Source: Bradyrhizobium symbiodeficiens (GTDB taxonomy: Bacteria > Pseudomonadota > Alphaproteobacteria > Rhizobiales > Xanthobacteraceae). From it: a stretch of 64,000 nucleotides of DNA. The translations under genes and the position numbers were made by a program. Positions 8,941 to 18,439 of this stretch are shown here, piece by piece (the stretch's first letter is position 1; each line of letters opens with the position of its first letter). The stretch spans positions 6,202,501 to 6,266,500 of the forward strand of contig NZ_CP029427.2 in assembly GCF_002266465.3 (NCBI RefSeq). Reading direction: 5' to 3'. The notes under the pieces were generated by a model. That model did not search any database. It was not told the origin of the DNA and saw only the letters and a list, made by a program, of their open reading frames with translations.

Positions 8941-9425
8941 CGCTGTCGTCCCGGACAAGCGAAGCGCAGATCCGGGACCCATACGCGGCAGCAAGCGTTT
9001 GGCGAAGACGTGGGGCGACCAGCTTCGCGAAACAATTGGCCCTTGCGGTTATGGGGCACGGCCCCTGGTTGGCAATTGCGCAGCAAGGCGTGCACTTATC
9101 ATTCGGGACTGCCCGTTTCCGAGGGATGAGCAGACGTGGTCTGACCCGACTGGGAACGTCCACAAATGACCCCGTAGCTGACCTTGGCCGCGCTGAATGC
9201 CAATGTCTGCTTCGGTTTGCGCCAGACCACGAGGCTCGCGATGGCTAGGGAGTCAGGTGGTGTGCCTCGATATCCGCGGTCCACGCGAGACACGAATGGC
9301 TCTTCCTTCGTTAGGAGGCATTGCCATCGTTGACAGCGTGTCGATCTGGTGACTTTCGTATTCTGTTACTGTCCTAGTTAGGACATCCAGGGAGCAAAAT
9401 TGGGCCGATTTCAGAGGTTCTTCGC
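8916..9425. other. Gene-poor, repeat-rich intergenic region
   Basis: 510 bases with no convincing gene. It holds a stem-loop (8914-8940), a copy of the TCCCGGAC..ATCCGGGACCCAT element (about 8948-8983) and a degenerate segment around 9100-9215 that shares CCCGTAGCTGACCTT with 10583-10597. Short frames across it look like decayed repeat rather than coding sequence. Confidence 0.5.
8948..8983. repeat. Palindromic repeat family 2, copy A (TCCCGGAC..GATCCGGGA)
   Basis: TCCCGGACAAGCGAAGCGCA followed by GATCCGGGACCCATA. The same outer arms occur between gap and pgk (17068-17117) with a different centre. The outer arms TCCCGGA/TCCGGGA are complementary. Confidence 0.65.
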
Positions 9426-9557
9426 TTGAAGCGGATCGGCTGGGCCATTTTGATTTGCATCGTAGTAGTTTTGGTATTCATAGCGTTCACGAAGCCAAAT
9501 TGCTTCAGGGATACTGAGCGCCTGACTTTAACGGGCTGGGAATGTGTATGGAGGTAA
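9426..9557 (+). CDS. Possible 43-aa single-pass membrane protein
   Basis: Short frame of 43 codons starting with TTG. AGAGG at 9413-9417 lies 8 bases upstream, a good ribosome-binding distance. The product has two basic residues (Lys2, Arg3), then a continuous hydrophobic helix of about 19 residues (WAILICIVVVLVFIAFT), then a short polar tail with two Cys and the end GWECVWR. That is a plausible small inner-membrane protein in an otherwise gene-poor stretch. I do not recognise the family; TTG start and length keep confidence low. Confidence 0.4.
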   Translation: MKRIGWAILICIVVVLVFIAFTKPNCFRDTERLTLTGWECVWR

Positions 9558-9698
9558 GGCCGCCCAGGGCGACAGCAACGCGCGGCGACCAACGCTCACC
9601 AAAGTCTGTCCTTTGCACCAGATCGGACATCGAGACCGCGTCAGCCTTGGTCTGCTTGTGGACCCACAACAGACATCGCTTCCGCGATGCACGGGAAT

Positions 9699-10403
9699 CT
9701 ACCGTTCCGGTTTCGACTTCCACTCAACCGCCAGCTTCTGCGCTTCGGCGATCTGTGTCGGGGTCATCTGCTGCGCGATGCGATTTCGATTGCTGATCGC
9801 ATCTTGGTCACTTCGCGCAGCCGCCAAACTGAGCCACATGTATGCTTGAATACTGTCCTGCGGCACGCCTAGTCCCGTAGCATAACAGAGGGCAAGATAT
9901 ACCTGCGCTCCAATATGACCTTGGTCTGCAGCGCGGCGAAACCACTTCGCAGCCTCGATCCGGTTCTCGGATACGGCCACGCCCGCGAAATGCAGGACCC
10001 CGACGTTGAACTGCGCACCATCGTTACCGCGCTCGGCGGCAAGGTGATACAATTTCAATGCTTCAGCTTTGTTCTGAGGCACCCCATTGCCGTTGTCGTA
10101 CAATGTCCCCAGGTTGTACTGAGCGAAGGTATGGCCTTGATCGGCTGCGAGGCGCCACCACTTTGCAGCCCTAGCGTAGTTTTTCGGCACACCTTGGCCG
10201 CCGTCGTACATGAACCCAAGTGCGTACTGCGCTTCAGCATTGCCTTGATCGGCCAGCGGACGCCAGAGCCGTAGCGCGGTTGCGTAGTCGCGTCTGCTAT
10301 GCGCCGCCTGCGCGTCCTCGAGCGGCCCCGCAACAGCGGATCCCGCCATCGACAGCGGCGAAGCGAGAGCGAAAAAGACCAGGAAGATCCGGACGATCGG
10401 CAT
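9699..10403 (-). CDS. Exported Sel1-repeat (TPR-like) protein
   Basis: 234 residues. The start is the ATG at 10401-10403, with GAGG 6 bases upstream in the mRNA; it gives a clean signal peptide (MPIVRIFLVFFALASPLSMA, then GSAVAGP). The mature part consists of Sel1-like repeats of about 36 residues, recognisable by ALGFMYDGGQGVPKNYARA, NLGTLYDNGNGVPQNKAEA, AGVAVSENRIEAAKWF and ATGLGVPQDSIQAYMW. Sel1 proteins are periplasmic or secreted adaptor scaffolds. No neighbour suggests a partner: repeat-rich DNA lies on both sides. A longer frame to 10535 exists but its extra N-terminus looks non-native. Confidence 0.8.
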   Translation of the reverse strand: MPIVRIFLVFFALASPLSMAGSAVAGPLEDAQAAHSRRDYATALRLWRPLADQGNAEAQYALGFMYDGGQGVPKNYARAAKWWRLAADQGHTFAQYNLGTLYDNGNGVPQNKAEALKLYHLAAERGNDGAQFNVGVLHFAGVAVSENRIEAAKWFRRAADQGHIGAQVYLALCYATGLGVPQDSIQAYMWLSLAAARSDQDAISNRNRIAQQMTPTQIAEAQKLAVEWKSKPER

Positions 10404-10910
10404 GAGAAACCTCAATTGGCGTCGCGAGATAGGCGCGGCGCGCGCCGCCGTCGCGACGATGGCAGCTTGTTTGTAGCGGGTCTCCCGCGAAAGGTTCACC
10501 GCCGACGGCCTCTTGCGGACACAATCGAACGCCATTGCGCATTAGCCCGGATCCGTGCCTTTGCAAGCAGGTCGCCTATCCGCCCGTAGCTGACCTTCGC
10601 GGCGATGCGCGCTGAGAGACGCTTCTGATCCGAAGCGGAAGTTGCCACACTACGATCGATAAATCGGCTTCTGGTCGCTTGAGCGGGCAATCCATCTGAT
10701 CGCGAGAATGACGATCGATGCGGGAAAGCCGACCGGCGTGAGTAAGATCGGCAAGAGCCAGGCGTTGTTAAGTTTGTTGCAGCTTCCGACCCACGGAATG
10801 ACGGAACTGAGCTAACCCGACGCCCCTCGAGTTGCCCGCCGATGTCCGCTGCTGAGGGCAAAGCTGATGTGGTCCGTCGGGGGACGACACCGGGTGAGTG
10901 GCTTCGCCTT
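10404..10910. other. Intergenic region with degenerate repeats
   Basis: 507 bases between two minus-strand genes. It includes the upstream region of the Sel1 gene and, at 10583-10597, CCCGTAGCTGACCTT, also present at 9172-9186. Around 10838-10875 another GTCCGCTGCTGAGGGCAAAG-like stretch looks like decayed dispersed repeat. No frame here has convincing start, length or composition. Confidence 0.45.
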
Positions 10911-11735
10911 TCAGCTCAACCAGAATTTCGGCGTCGCCGGCTCCAGTCGTCCGCCCATGCGCACCGGCGCGATCTTCAGTGCGAGTCCTGTCGCATCATC
11001 GGTCTCCACCGCAACACCACTGAGCGTCGCCGCACCGGCCGCCGGCTCGAACCGGCCCGACGGAATCCCCGACGTGAACCTGCGCAGCGGCTCTTCCTTC
11101 TGCATGCCGATGATGGAATCGTAATCGCCGGTCATGCCGGCGTCGGTCATGTAGGCGGTGCCGCCCGTGAGGATCTGGTGGTCGGCGGTCGGGACATGCG
11201 TGTGCGTGCCGACGACGAGGCTGGCGCGGCCGTCGCAGAAGAAGCCGATGCCCTGCTTCTCGCTGCTCGCCTCGCAATGGAAGTCGACGACGATGGCGTC
11301 GGCGGCAACGCCGAGCGGACAGGCGCCGAGCTCACGCTCCAGGGCGGCAAAGGGATCGTCGAACGGGGTCATGAAGACACGCCCCAACGCGTTGACGACG
11401 AGGGCATGCTTGCCGTTCTTGGTCTCGACCAGGGCGGCACCGCGGCCGGGCGTGCCGCGCGGATAGTTCGCGGGACGCACCAGGCGCTCGGCGCGCTCGA
11501 TGAACACCAGGGCCTCGCGCTGGTCCCAGGAATGGTTGCCGAGCGTCACCGCGTCGGCACCGGCATCGAGAAACTCCTGATAGATCGCTTCCGTGATGCC
11601 GAAGCCGCCGGCGGAATTCTCGCCGTTGACGACGACGAAATCGAGCGACCAGTCCTTGATCAGGTCGGGCAGATAGTCGGCGATCGCCGTGCGTCCCGAA
11701 CGGCCGACGACGTCACCCACGAACAGAATGCGCAA
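10911..11735 (-). CDS. YmdB-family metallophosphoesterase (TIGR00282 type)
   Basis: 274-residue calcineurin-like phosphoesterase. Metal-binding motifs are visible: GDVVGRSGR (Asp8), NGENSAGGFG (about 39-48), TLGNHSWDQ (about 67-75) and, later, DFHCEASSEK and GTHTHVPTAD. Characterised relatives hydrolyse 2',3'-cyclic nucleotides or act as cAMP phosphodiesterases. The gene overlaps the end of the 5-formyl-THF cyclo-ligase gene by 23 bases on the same strand, so they are co-transcribed and probably translationally coupled. This pairing is common in Rhizobiales. Full family length. Confidence 0.9.
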   Translation of the reverse strand: MRILFVGDVVGRSGRTAIADYLPDLIKDWSLDFVVVNGENSAGGFGITEAIYQEFLDAGADAVTLGNHSWDQREALVFIERAERLVRPANYPRGTPGRGAALVETKNGKHALVVNALGRVFMTPFDDPFAALERELGACPLGVAADAIVVDFHCEASSEKQGIGFFCDGRASLVVGTHTHVPTADHQILTGGTAYMTDAGMTGDYDSIIGMQKEEPLRRFTSGIPSGRFEPAAGAATLSGVAVETDDATGLALKIAPVRMGGRLEPATPKFWLS

Positions 11736-12309
11736 CTTCAGAACTCCGGAAATCGAATACGTCCGATTCCGTTAGCACATAATCCAGTGCGACGTCGTGG
11801 GCTAGTGCCGGAACCGCCTTGATCTCCTGCGCCGCAAAAGCGAGCCCGATGCCGACGATAGTCTTGGTCTTGCGCAGATGCGCGAAGGTGAAATCGTAAT
11901 GCCCCGCACCATAGCCGATGCGATGGCCGAGACGATCGAAGGCCGCGAGCGGCGTCAGCATGATGTCGGGGATGACTTCAGCCGCTGCCGGCGACGGCTC
12001 GGGAATGCCGAGCGGCCCCATCATCAGGCGGTCGTTCGGATGGAAGATGCGGAAGATCAGCGACTGACCGCGCGCAGTGACACAAGGCAGCGCCAGCTTT
12101 GCACCCTGCTCCGCGAGCTTCTTCAAGAGCGGCATCGGATCGATCTCGCTGCGGATCGGCGAATAGCCGGAGACGATGCTGCCGGGCAGCAGATCGAACG
12201 GCAGCCCGCGCTTGGCGAGCTTGGCGGCGGCGGTGGCGCGCTTCTTCTCGCTCAGGGCGTCACGCGCGGCGAGGGCTTTGGCACGGAGCTCGGCTTTGGT
12301 GTTGGTCAT
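11713..12309 (-). CDS. ygfA: 5-formyltetrahydrofolate cyclo-ligase
   Basis: 198-residue enzyme converting 5-formyl-THF to 5,10-methenyl-THF with ATP. The start MTNTKAELRAKALAARDALS (ATG at 12307-12309) fits the family N-terminus. Further motifs are SGYSPIRSEIDPMPLL (substrate/ATP site), LPCV, and GHRIGYGAGHYDFTFAHLR, the family's glycine-rich C-terminal signature. It lies downstream of the predicted 6S RNA on the same strand, the arrangement zapA - ssrS - ygfA known from many proteobacteria. Confidence 0.92.
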   Translation of the reverse strand: MTNTKAELRAKALAARDALSEKKRATAAAKLAKRGLPFDLLPGSIVSGYSPIRSEIDPMPLLKKLAEQGAKLALPCVTARGQSLIFRIFHPNDRLMMGPLGIPEPSPAAAEVIPDIMLTPLAAFDRLGHRIGYGAGHYDFTFAHLRKTKTIVGIGLAFAAQEIKAVPALAHDVALDYVLTESDVFDFRSSEVAHSVRG

Positions 12310-12427
12310 GCGCGTTTTCGCCCCGCCGTCATCGCCCGCAAGAACGGACGGACATGACACTGAGAGTGAACTGGACCGCCGGTTTGTCGTGGACGCAATT
12401 CGAAGAACGCAATTCAAGAAAGAATTA

Positions 12428-12592
12428 GTACGAAGCCGCGAACGCCGTTGAAGCACTCGATCCCGGAGTTCCCTACGAAAGTAGGTGGGCACCATATGTC
12501 CGGGCCCACGGGCCCGGCCAGGGACAGTTCCCTAAAGGATCGATAAGGCCCCGGGGATATTATGGCTCCTGACGCGCGTCGCAGCCTCGCAG
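12428..12592 (-). ncRNA. ssrS: Predicted 6S RNA
   Basis: 6S RNA binds sigma70 RNA polymerase by imitating an open promoter. Support: (1) position between zapA and ygfA on their strand, the classic ssrS locus; (2) the two ends pair, 12581-12589 with 12431-12439 (9 pairs, two G-U); (3) a second stem further in, around 12551-12560 with 12460-12466 (ATCCCGG side), leaving a partly unpaired centre; (4) apical hairpins CCTAC-GAAA-GTAGG (12472-12485, plus-strand reading) and CCGGGCCC-GGGCCCGG (12500-12517). Exact ends are estimated. No reading frame spans it convincingly. Confidence 0.72.
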
Positions 12593-12677
12593 GGGCAATG
12601 TAACAACGATACTGACGAATCGCCAGCCCGGCGGGCGGGATGGTATTTGGGTTAGTTGCTCGCGCCGCTGGCTCGCT

Positions 12678-12705
12678 CGACCTCTCCCGCTTGCGGGAGA
12701 GGTCG
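12678..12705. repeat. Palindromic element (CTCCC..GGGAG family), copy 2
   Basis: Perfect 13-bp inverted repeat CGACCTCTCCCGC / GCGGGAGAGGTCG separated by TT, followed by GCGCCGAAGGCGCGGGTGAG. Same family as 7611-7636. Confidence 0.75.
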
Positions 12706-12773
12706 CGCCGAAGGCGCGGGTGAGGGCTCTCTCCTCTTGGGGGTCCTCGATCGTGGAGACACCCTCTCCCCAA

Positions 12774-12797
12774 CCCTCCCCCGCAAGCGGGGGAGGG
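12774..12797. repeat. Palindromic element (CTCCC..GGGAG family), copy 3
   Basis: Perfect 11-bp inverted repeat CCCTCCCCCGC / GCGGGGGAGGG separated by AA. It forms the other half of a composite element with 12678-12705, about 70 bases away. Confidence 0.75.
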
Positions 12798-12836
12798 AGC
12801 GCACTGGCCGCGTGGCCACCATCGAGCTTCAGCCCG

Positions 12837-13220
12837 TCAGCCGATAGCGATCCCGTTGCCCACGGTGCGGTTCAGGACCTGGGTCGACTTCTCGATGCGT
12901 TCGGCTGCCGCGTTCAGCGCGTTCACCACGGCGGTCTGCGTCATCCTGGCGCGCTCGACGGCGGCGTTGCGGAAGTCCCTGAGCTCGGTCAGCTCATGCT
13001 CCATGGTGCGGAGACGGTTGCCGGAATCGACCAGCTCGTCGCAGACGGTCAGCGCCGCCATCACCGTGAGGCGCGCATCGCCGATCTCGCCGAATTTTCC
13101 GCGCAGCGACTGGATGCGGGTCTCCAGGCTCTCGGCGAGCTTGAGCAGCCGCACCTCCTGGCCCTCCTCGCAGGCCATGCGGTATTGCCGGCCATTGATG
13201 GTGACGTTGATGTGGCTCAT
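12837..13220 (-). CDS. zapA: Cell division protein ZapA
   Basis: 127-residue FtsZ-associated protein that bundles FtsZ filaments at mid-cell. The N-terminal globular part (VTINGRQYRMACEEGQEVRL) and the ARLTVMAALTVCDELVD helix are typical, followed by a C-terminal coiled coil (about 60-110). It overlaps the upstream DUF4164 gene by four bases (ATGA), so both are translated from one message. The 6S RNA and ygfA lie downstream. Confidence 0.92.
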   Translation of the reverse strand: MSHINVTINGRQYRMACEEGQEVRLLKLAESLETRIQSLRGKFGEIGDARLTVMAALTVCDELVDSGNRLRTMEHELTELRDFRNAAVERARMTQTAVVNALNAAAERIEKSTQVLNRTVGNGIAIG

Positions 13221-13507
13221 CCATCCTCCCCGGTATCGAGCACCGAGCGTATCGTGACGATCGCGGAATCCAGCCGATCGGAAATCTCGCGGTTGCTTCG
13301 CTCGAGCTTGCGCGCCTTCACCAGCGCGCCGTCGAGCTCGTCGGCAAGCCGCGAGCGGTCCGCGCCAAGCGCCTGGATTCGTGCCGCGAGTTCGTTCTCG
13401 TCGCGATCGGCGTCGCGCCGTCGCTCAACCGCGCTTTCGAGCGCGTCGAGCGCCGCCATCAGCCTGCGGGTCGCGATCTCGATCTCGACCGCGGAGGACT
13501 CCGTCAT
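13217..13507 (-). CDS. DUF4164 coiled-coil protein
   Basis: 96-residue protein from the ATG at 13505-13507 (MTESSAVEIEIATRRLMAAL). Almost all of it is a heptad-type coiled coil rich in Ala, Arg, Glu and Leu (ALESAVERRRDADRDENELA through KARKLERSNREISDRL). Family members sit directly upstream of zapA in many Rhizobiales, which suggests a role near division or the envelope, but no function is established that I know of. Alternative in-frame starts at 13537 and 13603 would add N-terminal residues without a clear feature. Confidence 0.8.
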   Translation of the reverse strand: MTESSAVEIEIATRRLMAALDALESAVERRRDADRDENELAARIQALGADRSRLADELDGALVKARKLERSNREISDRLDSAIVTIRSVLDTGEDG

Positions 13508-13909
13508 GGCAGAACTGTTGGACACGCGATCGTTCATCTCATCAGCGGTGGAACCTGTGGCCCTTGCCCAGTGGCCTTTTCCTTGGGGCGTGCCGTCCGG
13601 CAAAAGACTCGGTTCGGCAAGCGGTTAGAAGCAGAAATTTACGTGGCAAGCTAGCCTAGCGCAACGCCGCCGCAAAACTATGCACCGATCAATCGGGACA
13701 AGATCACCGCAATCCATGGGATCTTCCTCGATCCGATCGCGCCGCAAAACCGCTCCGGGCCGAGGCAACTTTTACGGCCAAATCGGCGTTTGACTGCCTT
13801 GGACTCCCGGAACCGAGGTGCTATCCCAGCCCCGACCTTCAGGCCGCCAGGCTCCTCCCGCGCGGGCGCACGTCGCCGCCAAGCGCCTCATTTCAGACGG
13901 ATTTCAGAC

Positions 13910-15895
<1,986 letters not shown>

Positions 15896-15949
15896 GTGTT
15901 GAGCTTGCCCGAAAAAAGGACTAGGTAATCCCTCATATGATCAAGCACC

Positions 15950-15966
15950 GCCCGGCTGAACCGGGC
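15950..15966. other. Hairpin between tkt and gap
   Basis: 6-bp stem GCCCGG / CCGGGC with loop CTGAA, in the 151-base gap between tkt and gap. An A-run rather than a T-run follows on the plus strand, so plus-strand termination is doubtful. It may be a message-stabilising or processing structure. Confidence 0.3.
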
Positions 15967-16046
15967 GTCCGCCCCTAAAAAAACCCTCGCAGGCGCGTTA
16001 CTGGCGCGTTGTGCGGGATGACAACGGTCATTGAAGGAGACGAAAC

Positions 16047-17054
16047 ATGGCAGTCCGCGTTGGAATTAACGGTTTTGGCCGCATCGGCCGCAACATCCTG
16101 CGGGCTATTGCCGAGTCCGGCCGCAAGGACATCGAGGTCGTCGGCATCAACGACCTCGGCCCGGTCGAGACCAACGCCCATCTGCTCCGTTTCGACAGCG
16201 TCCATGGCCGCTTCCCCGGCACCGTCACCGTCGACGGCGATACGATCAATCTCGGCGGCGGCAAGATCAAGGTGACCGCCGAGCGCGATCCATCGAAGCT
16301 GCCCTGGAAGGATCTCGGCATCGACATCGCGATGGAATGCACCGGCATCTTCACCTCGAAGGACAAGGCGTCCGCGCATCTGACCGCCGGCGCCAAGCGC
16401 GTGCTGGTCTCTGCGCCCGCCGACGGCGCCGACGCCACCATCGTCTACGGTGTCAACCACGACACGCTGACCAAGGAGCACCTGGTCATCTCCAACGGCT
16501 CCTGCACCACCAACTGCCTGGCGCCGGTGGCCAAGGTGCTGAACGATCTGGTCGGCATCGAGACCGGCTTCATGACCACGATCCACGCCTATACCGGCGA
16601 CCAGCCGACGCTCGATACGATGCACAAGGATCTCTACCGTGGCCGTGCGGCTGCGATGTCGATGATCCCGACCTCGACCGGCGCGGCGAAGGCGATCGGC
16701 CTCGTGCTGCCGGAGCTCAAGGGCAAGCTCGACGGCGTCGCCATCCGCGTGCCGACCCCGAACGTCTCGGTGGTCGACCTCAAGATCGTCGCCAAGCGCG
16801 CTACCGACGTCAAGGAAATCAACGCGGCGATGAAGCGCGCCAGCGAGCAGCAGCTCAAGGGCATCCTCGGCTACACCAGCGCGCCGAACGTCTCGATCGA
16901 CTTCAACCACGACCCGCACTCCTCGACCTTCCACGAGGACCAGACCAAGGTGCAGAACGGCACGCTGGTGCGCGTGATGTCCTGGTACGACAACGAGTGG
17001 GGCTTCTCGAACCGCATGGCGGACACCGCCGCTGCGATCGCGAAGGTGATCTAA
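16047..17054 (+). CDS. gap: Glyceraldehyde-3-phosphate dehydrogenase, type I
   Basis: 335-residue NAD(P)-dependent enzyme interconverting glyceraldehyde-3-phosphate and 1,3-bisphosphoglycerate. Rossmann motif VGINGFGRIGRN at the N-terminus, ND following GI in the cofactor region, the catalytic Cys in SNGSCTTNCLAP, and MSWYDNEWGFSNRM near the C-terminus. AAGGAG lies six or seven bases before the ATG. It stands between tkt and pgk, the usual order of alphaproteobacterial glycolysis/Calvin gene sets. Confidence 0.97.
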   Translation: MAVRVGINGFGRIGRNILRAIAESGRKDIEVVGINDLGPVETNAHLLRFDSVHGRFPGTVTVDGDTINLGGGKIKVTAERDPSKLPWKDLGIDIAMECTGIFTSKDKASAHLTAGAKRVLVSAPADGADATIVYGVNHDTLTKEHLVISNGSCTTNCLAPVAKVLNDLVGIETGFMTTIHAYTGDQPTLDTMHKDLYRGRAAAMSMIPTSTGAAKAIGLVLPELKGKLDGVAIRVPTPNVSVVDLKIVAKRATDVKEINAAMKRASEQQLKGILGYTSAPNVSIDFNHDPHSSTFHEDQTKVQNGTLVRVMSWYDNEWGFSNRMADTAAAIAKVI

Positions 17055-17067
17055 CTTCGCTCTCGTG

Positions 17068-17117
17068 TCCCGGACGCGATGCAGCGTGAAACGCTGCGTC
17101 GCAGATCCGGGACCCAT
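17068..17117. repeat. Palindromic repeat family 2, copy B
   Basis: TCCCGGACGCGATGCAGCGT..GCAGATCCGGGACCCAT: same outer arms as 8948-8983, with an inner inverted pair GCAGCGT/ACGCTGC. It occupies the gap between gap and pgk, inside a probable operon, so it will be transcribed and may form an mRNA hairpin. A companion arm (ATGGGTCCCGG, about 17140-17150) follows. Confidence 0.65.
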
Positions 17118-17203
17118 TTGACCGCCGGACTCGCTGCAACATGGGTCCCGGTTCTGCACAGCGGCACTGCGCGCCGTGGTGCGCCCGGGACAAGGGCCAT
17201 CCG

Positions 17204-18400
17204 ATGACCAACAAATTCCGCACCCTCGACGACGTCGAATTGAAGGGCAAGCGCGTGCTGCTGCGCGTCGATCTCAACGTGCCCATGGACAATGGCCGCG
17301 TCGGCGACACGACCCGGCTCGAGCGCGTCGCGCCGACCATCACCGAAATCTCGGACAAGGGCGGCAAGGTCATCCTGCTCGCGCATTTCGGCCGGCCGAA
17401 GGGCCGCGATGCCAAGGACTCGCTCAAGCCTGTCGCCGAGGCGCTGGCGAAAGTGGTGAAGAAGCCGGTCGCCTTCGCGGACGACTGCATCGGCGAAGCC
17501 GCGGCCAAGGCCGTGGCGGCGCTGAAGGACGGCGACATCCTGTGCCTGGAGAACACCCGCTTCCACAAAGAGGAAGAGAAGAACGATCCGGCCTTCGTCG
17601 CGGAACTGGCAAAGCTCGGCGACATCTGGGTCAATGACGCGTTCTCGGCGGCGCACCGCGCCCACGCCACGACCGAAGGCCTCGGCCACAAGCTGCCGGC
17701 CTATGCCGGCCGCACCATGCAGGCCGAGCTCGACGCGCTGGAGAAGGCGCTGGGCTCGCCGACCAAGCCCGTGATCGCGATCATCGGCGGCGCCAAGGTC
17801 TCGACCAAGATCGACCTGCTCGAAAACCTCGTGACCAAGGTCGATGCACTGGTGATCGGCGGCGGCATGGCCAACACCTTCCTGCACGCCCAGGGCATCG
17901 GAATCGGCAAGTCGCTGGCCGAGAAGGATCTGGCCCCGACCGCGCTGCGCATCATGGAGAAGGCGGAAGCCGCCAACTGCGCGATCATCCTCCCCGTGGA
18001 TGCCACCGTCGCCTATCACTTCGCCGCCAACGCGCCCTCGCATGCGTATGGCCTCGACGCCATCCCGGCCGACGGCATGATCCTCGACGTCGGCCCGCAA
18101 TCGATCGCCCGCGTCCATGCCGCGATCGACGATGCGGCAACCCTGGTCTGGAACGGCCCGCTCGGCGCCTTCGAGATGCAGCCGTTCGACCGCGGCACGA
18201 TGGCGGCCGCCAGGCACGCCGCCGGGCGCACCAAGGCGAAGAAACTGATCTCGATCGCAGGCGGCGGCGACACCGTTGCAGCCCTCAACCAGGCCCATGT
18301 GGCCGGTGACTTCACCTATGTTTCGACCGCCGGTGGCGCATTTCTTGAATGGATGGAAGGCAAGCCCCTGCCCGGCGTTGAAGTTCTGCGCATCAAGTAA
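17204..18400 (+). CDS. pgk: Phosphoglycerate kinase
   Basis: 398-residue monomer making ATP from 1,3-bisphosphoglycerate. Start MTNKFRTLDDVELKGKRVLL chosen; the upstream ATG at 17141 lies in repeat sequence. Motifs: RVDLNVPMDNGRV (about 20-32), AHFGRPKG (about 62-69), ENTRFHKEEEKND, NDAFSAAHRAHAT, IIGGAKVSTKIDL, and the nucleotide-site GPLGAFE and GGGDTVAAL in the C-terminal domain. Normal length. Confidence 0.97.
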   Translation: MTNKFRTLDDVELKGKRVLLRVDLNVPMDNGRVGDTTRLERVAPTITEISDKGGKVILLAHFGRPKGRDAKDSLKPVAEALAKVVKKPVAFADDCIGEAAAKAVAALKDGDILCLENTRFHKEEEKNDPAFVAELAKLGDIWVNDAFSAAHRAHATTEGLGHKLPAYAGRTMQAELDALEKALGSPTKPVIAIIGGAKVSTKIDLLENLVTKVDALVIGGGMANTFLHAQGIGIGKSLAEKDLAPTALRIMEKAEAANCAIILPVDATVAYHFAANAPSHAYGLDAIPADGMILDVGPQSIARVHAAIDDAATLVWNGPLGAFEMQPFDRGTMAAARHAAGRTKAKKLISIAGGGDTVAALNQAHVAGDFTYVSTAGGAFLEWMEGKPLPGVEVLRIK

Positions 18401-18439
18401 GCAAGCGGCCTAGCAGGCCCCAACGGGAGAACAAGACAG

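Larger units (their letters stand above)
12310..12836. other. Intergenic region holding 6S RNA and palindromic repeats
   Basis: 527 bases between ygfA and zapA. 12428-12592 is the predicted 6S RNA; 12678-12705 and 12774-12797 are two palindromic elements of the same family as 7611-7636. No protein-coding gene seen. Confidence 0.6.

Noticed and set aside
13790..13909. N-terminal extension of transketolase from an upstream ATG
   Set aside because: The 40 extra residues are Arg/Pro-rich and unlike transketolase; MTQVDHNRMANAIR matches the family start.
15950..15985. Terminator after tkt
   Set aside because: The 6-bp stem is followed by an A-run, not a T-run, on the coding strand; listed only as a hairpin.
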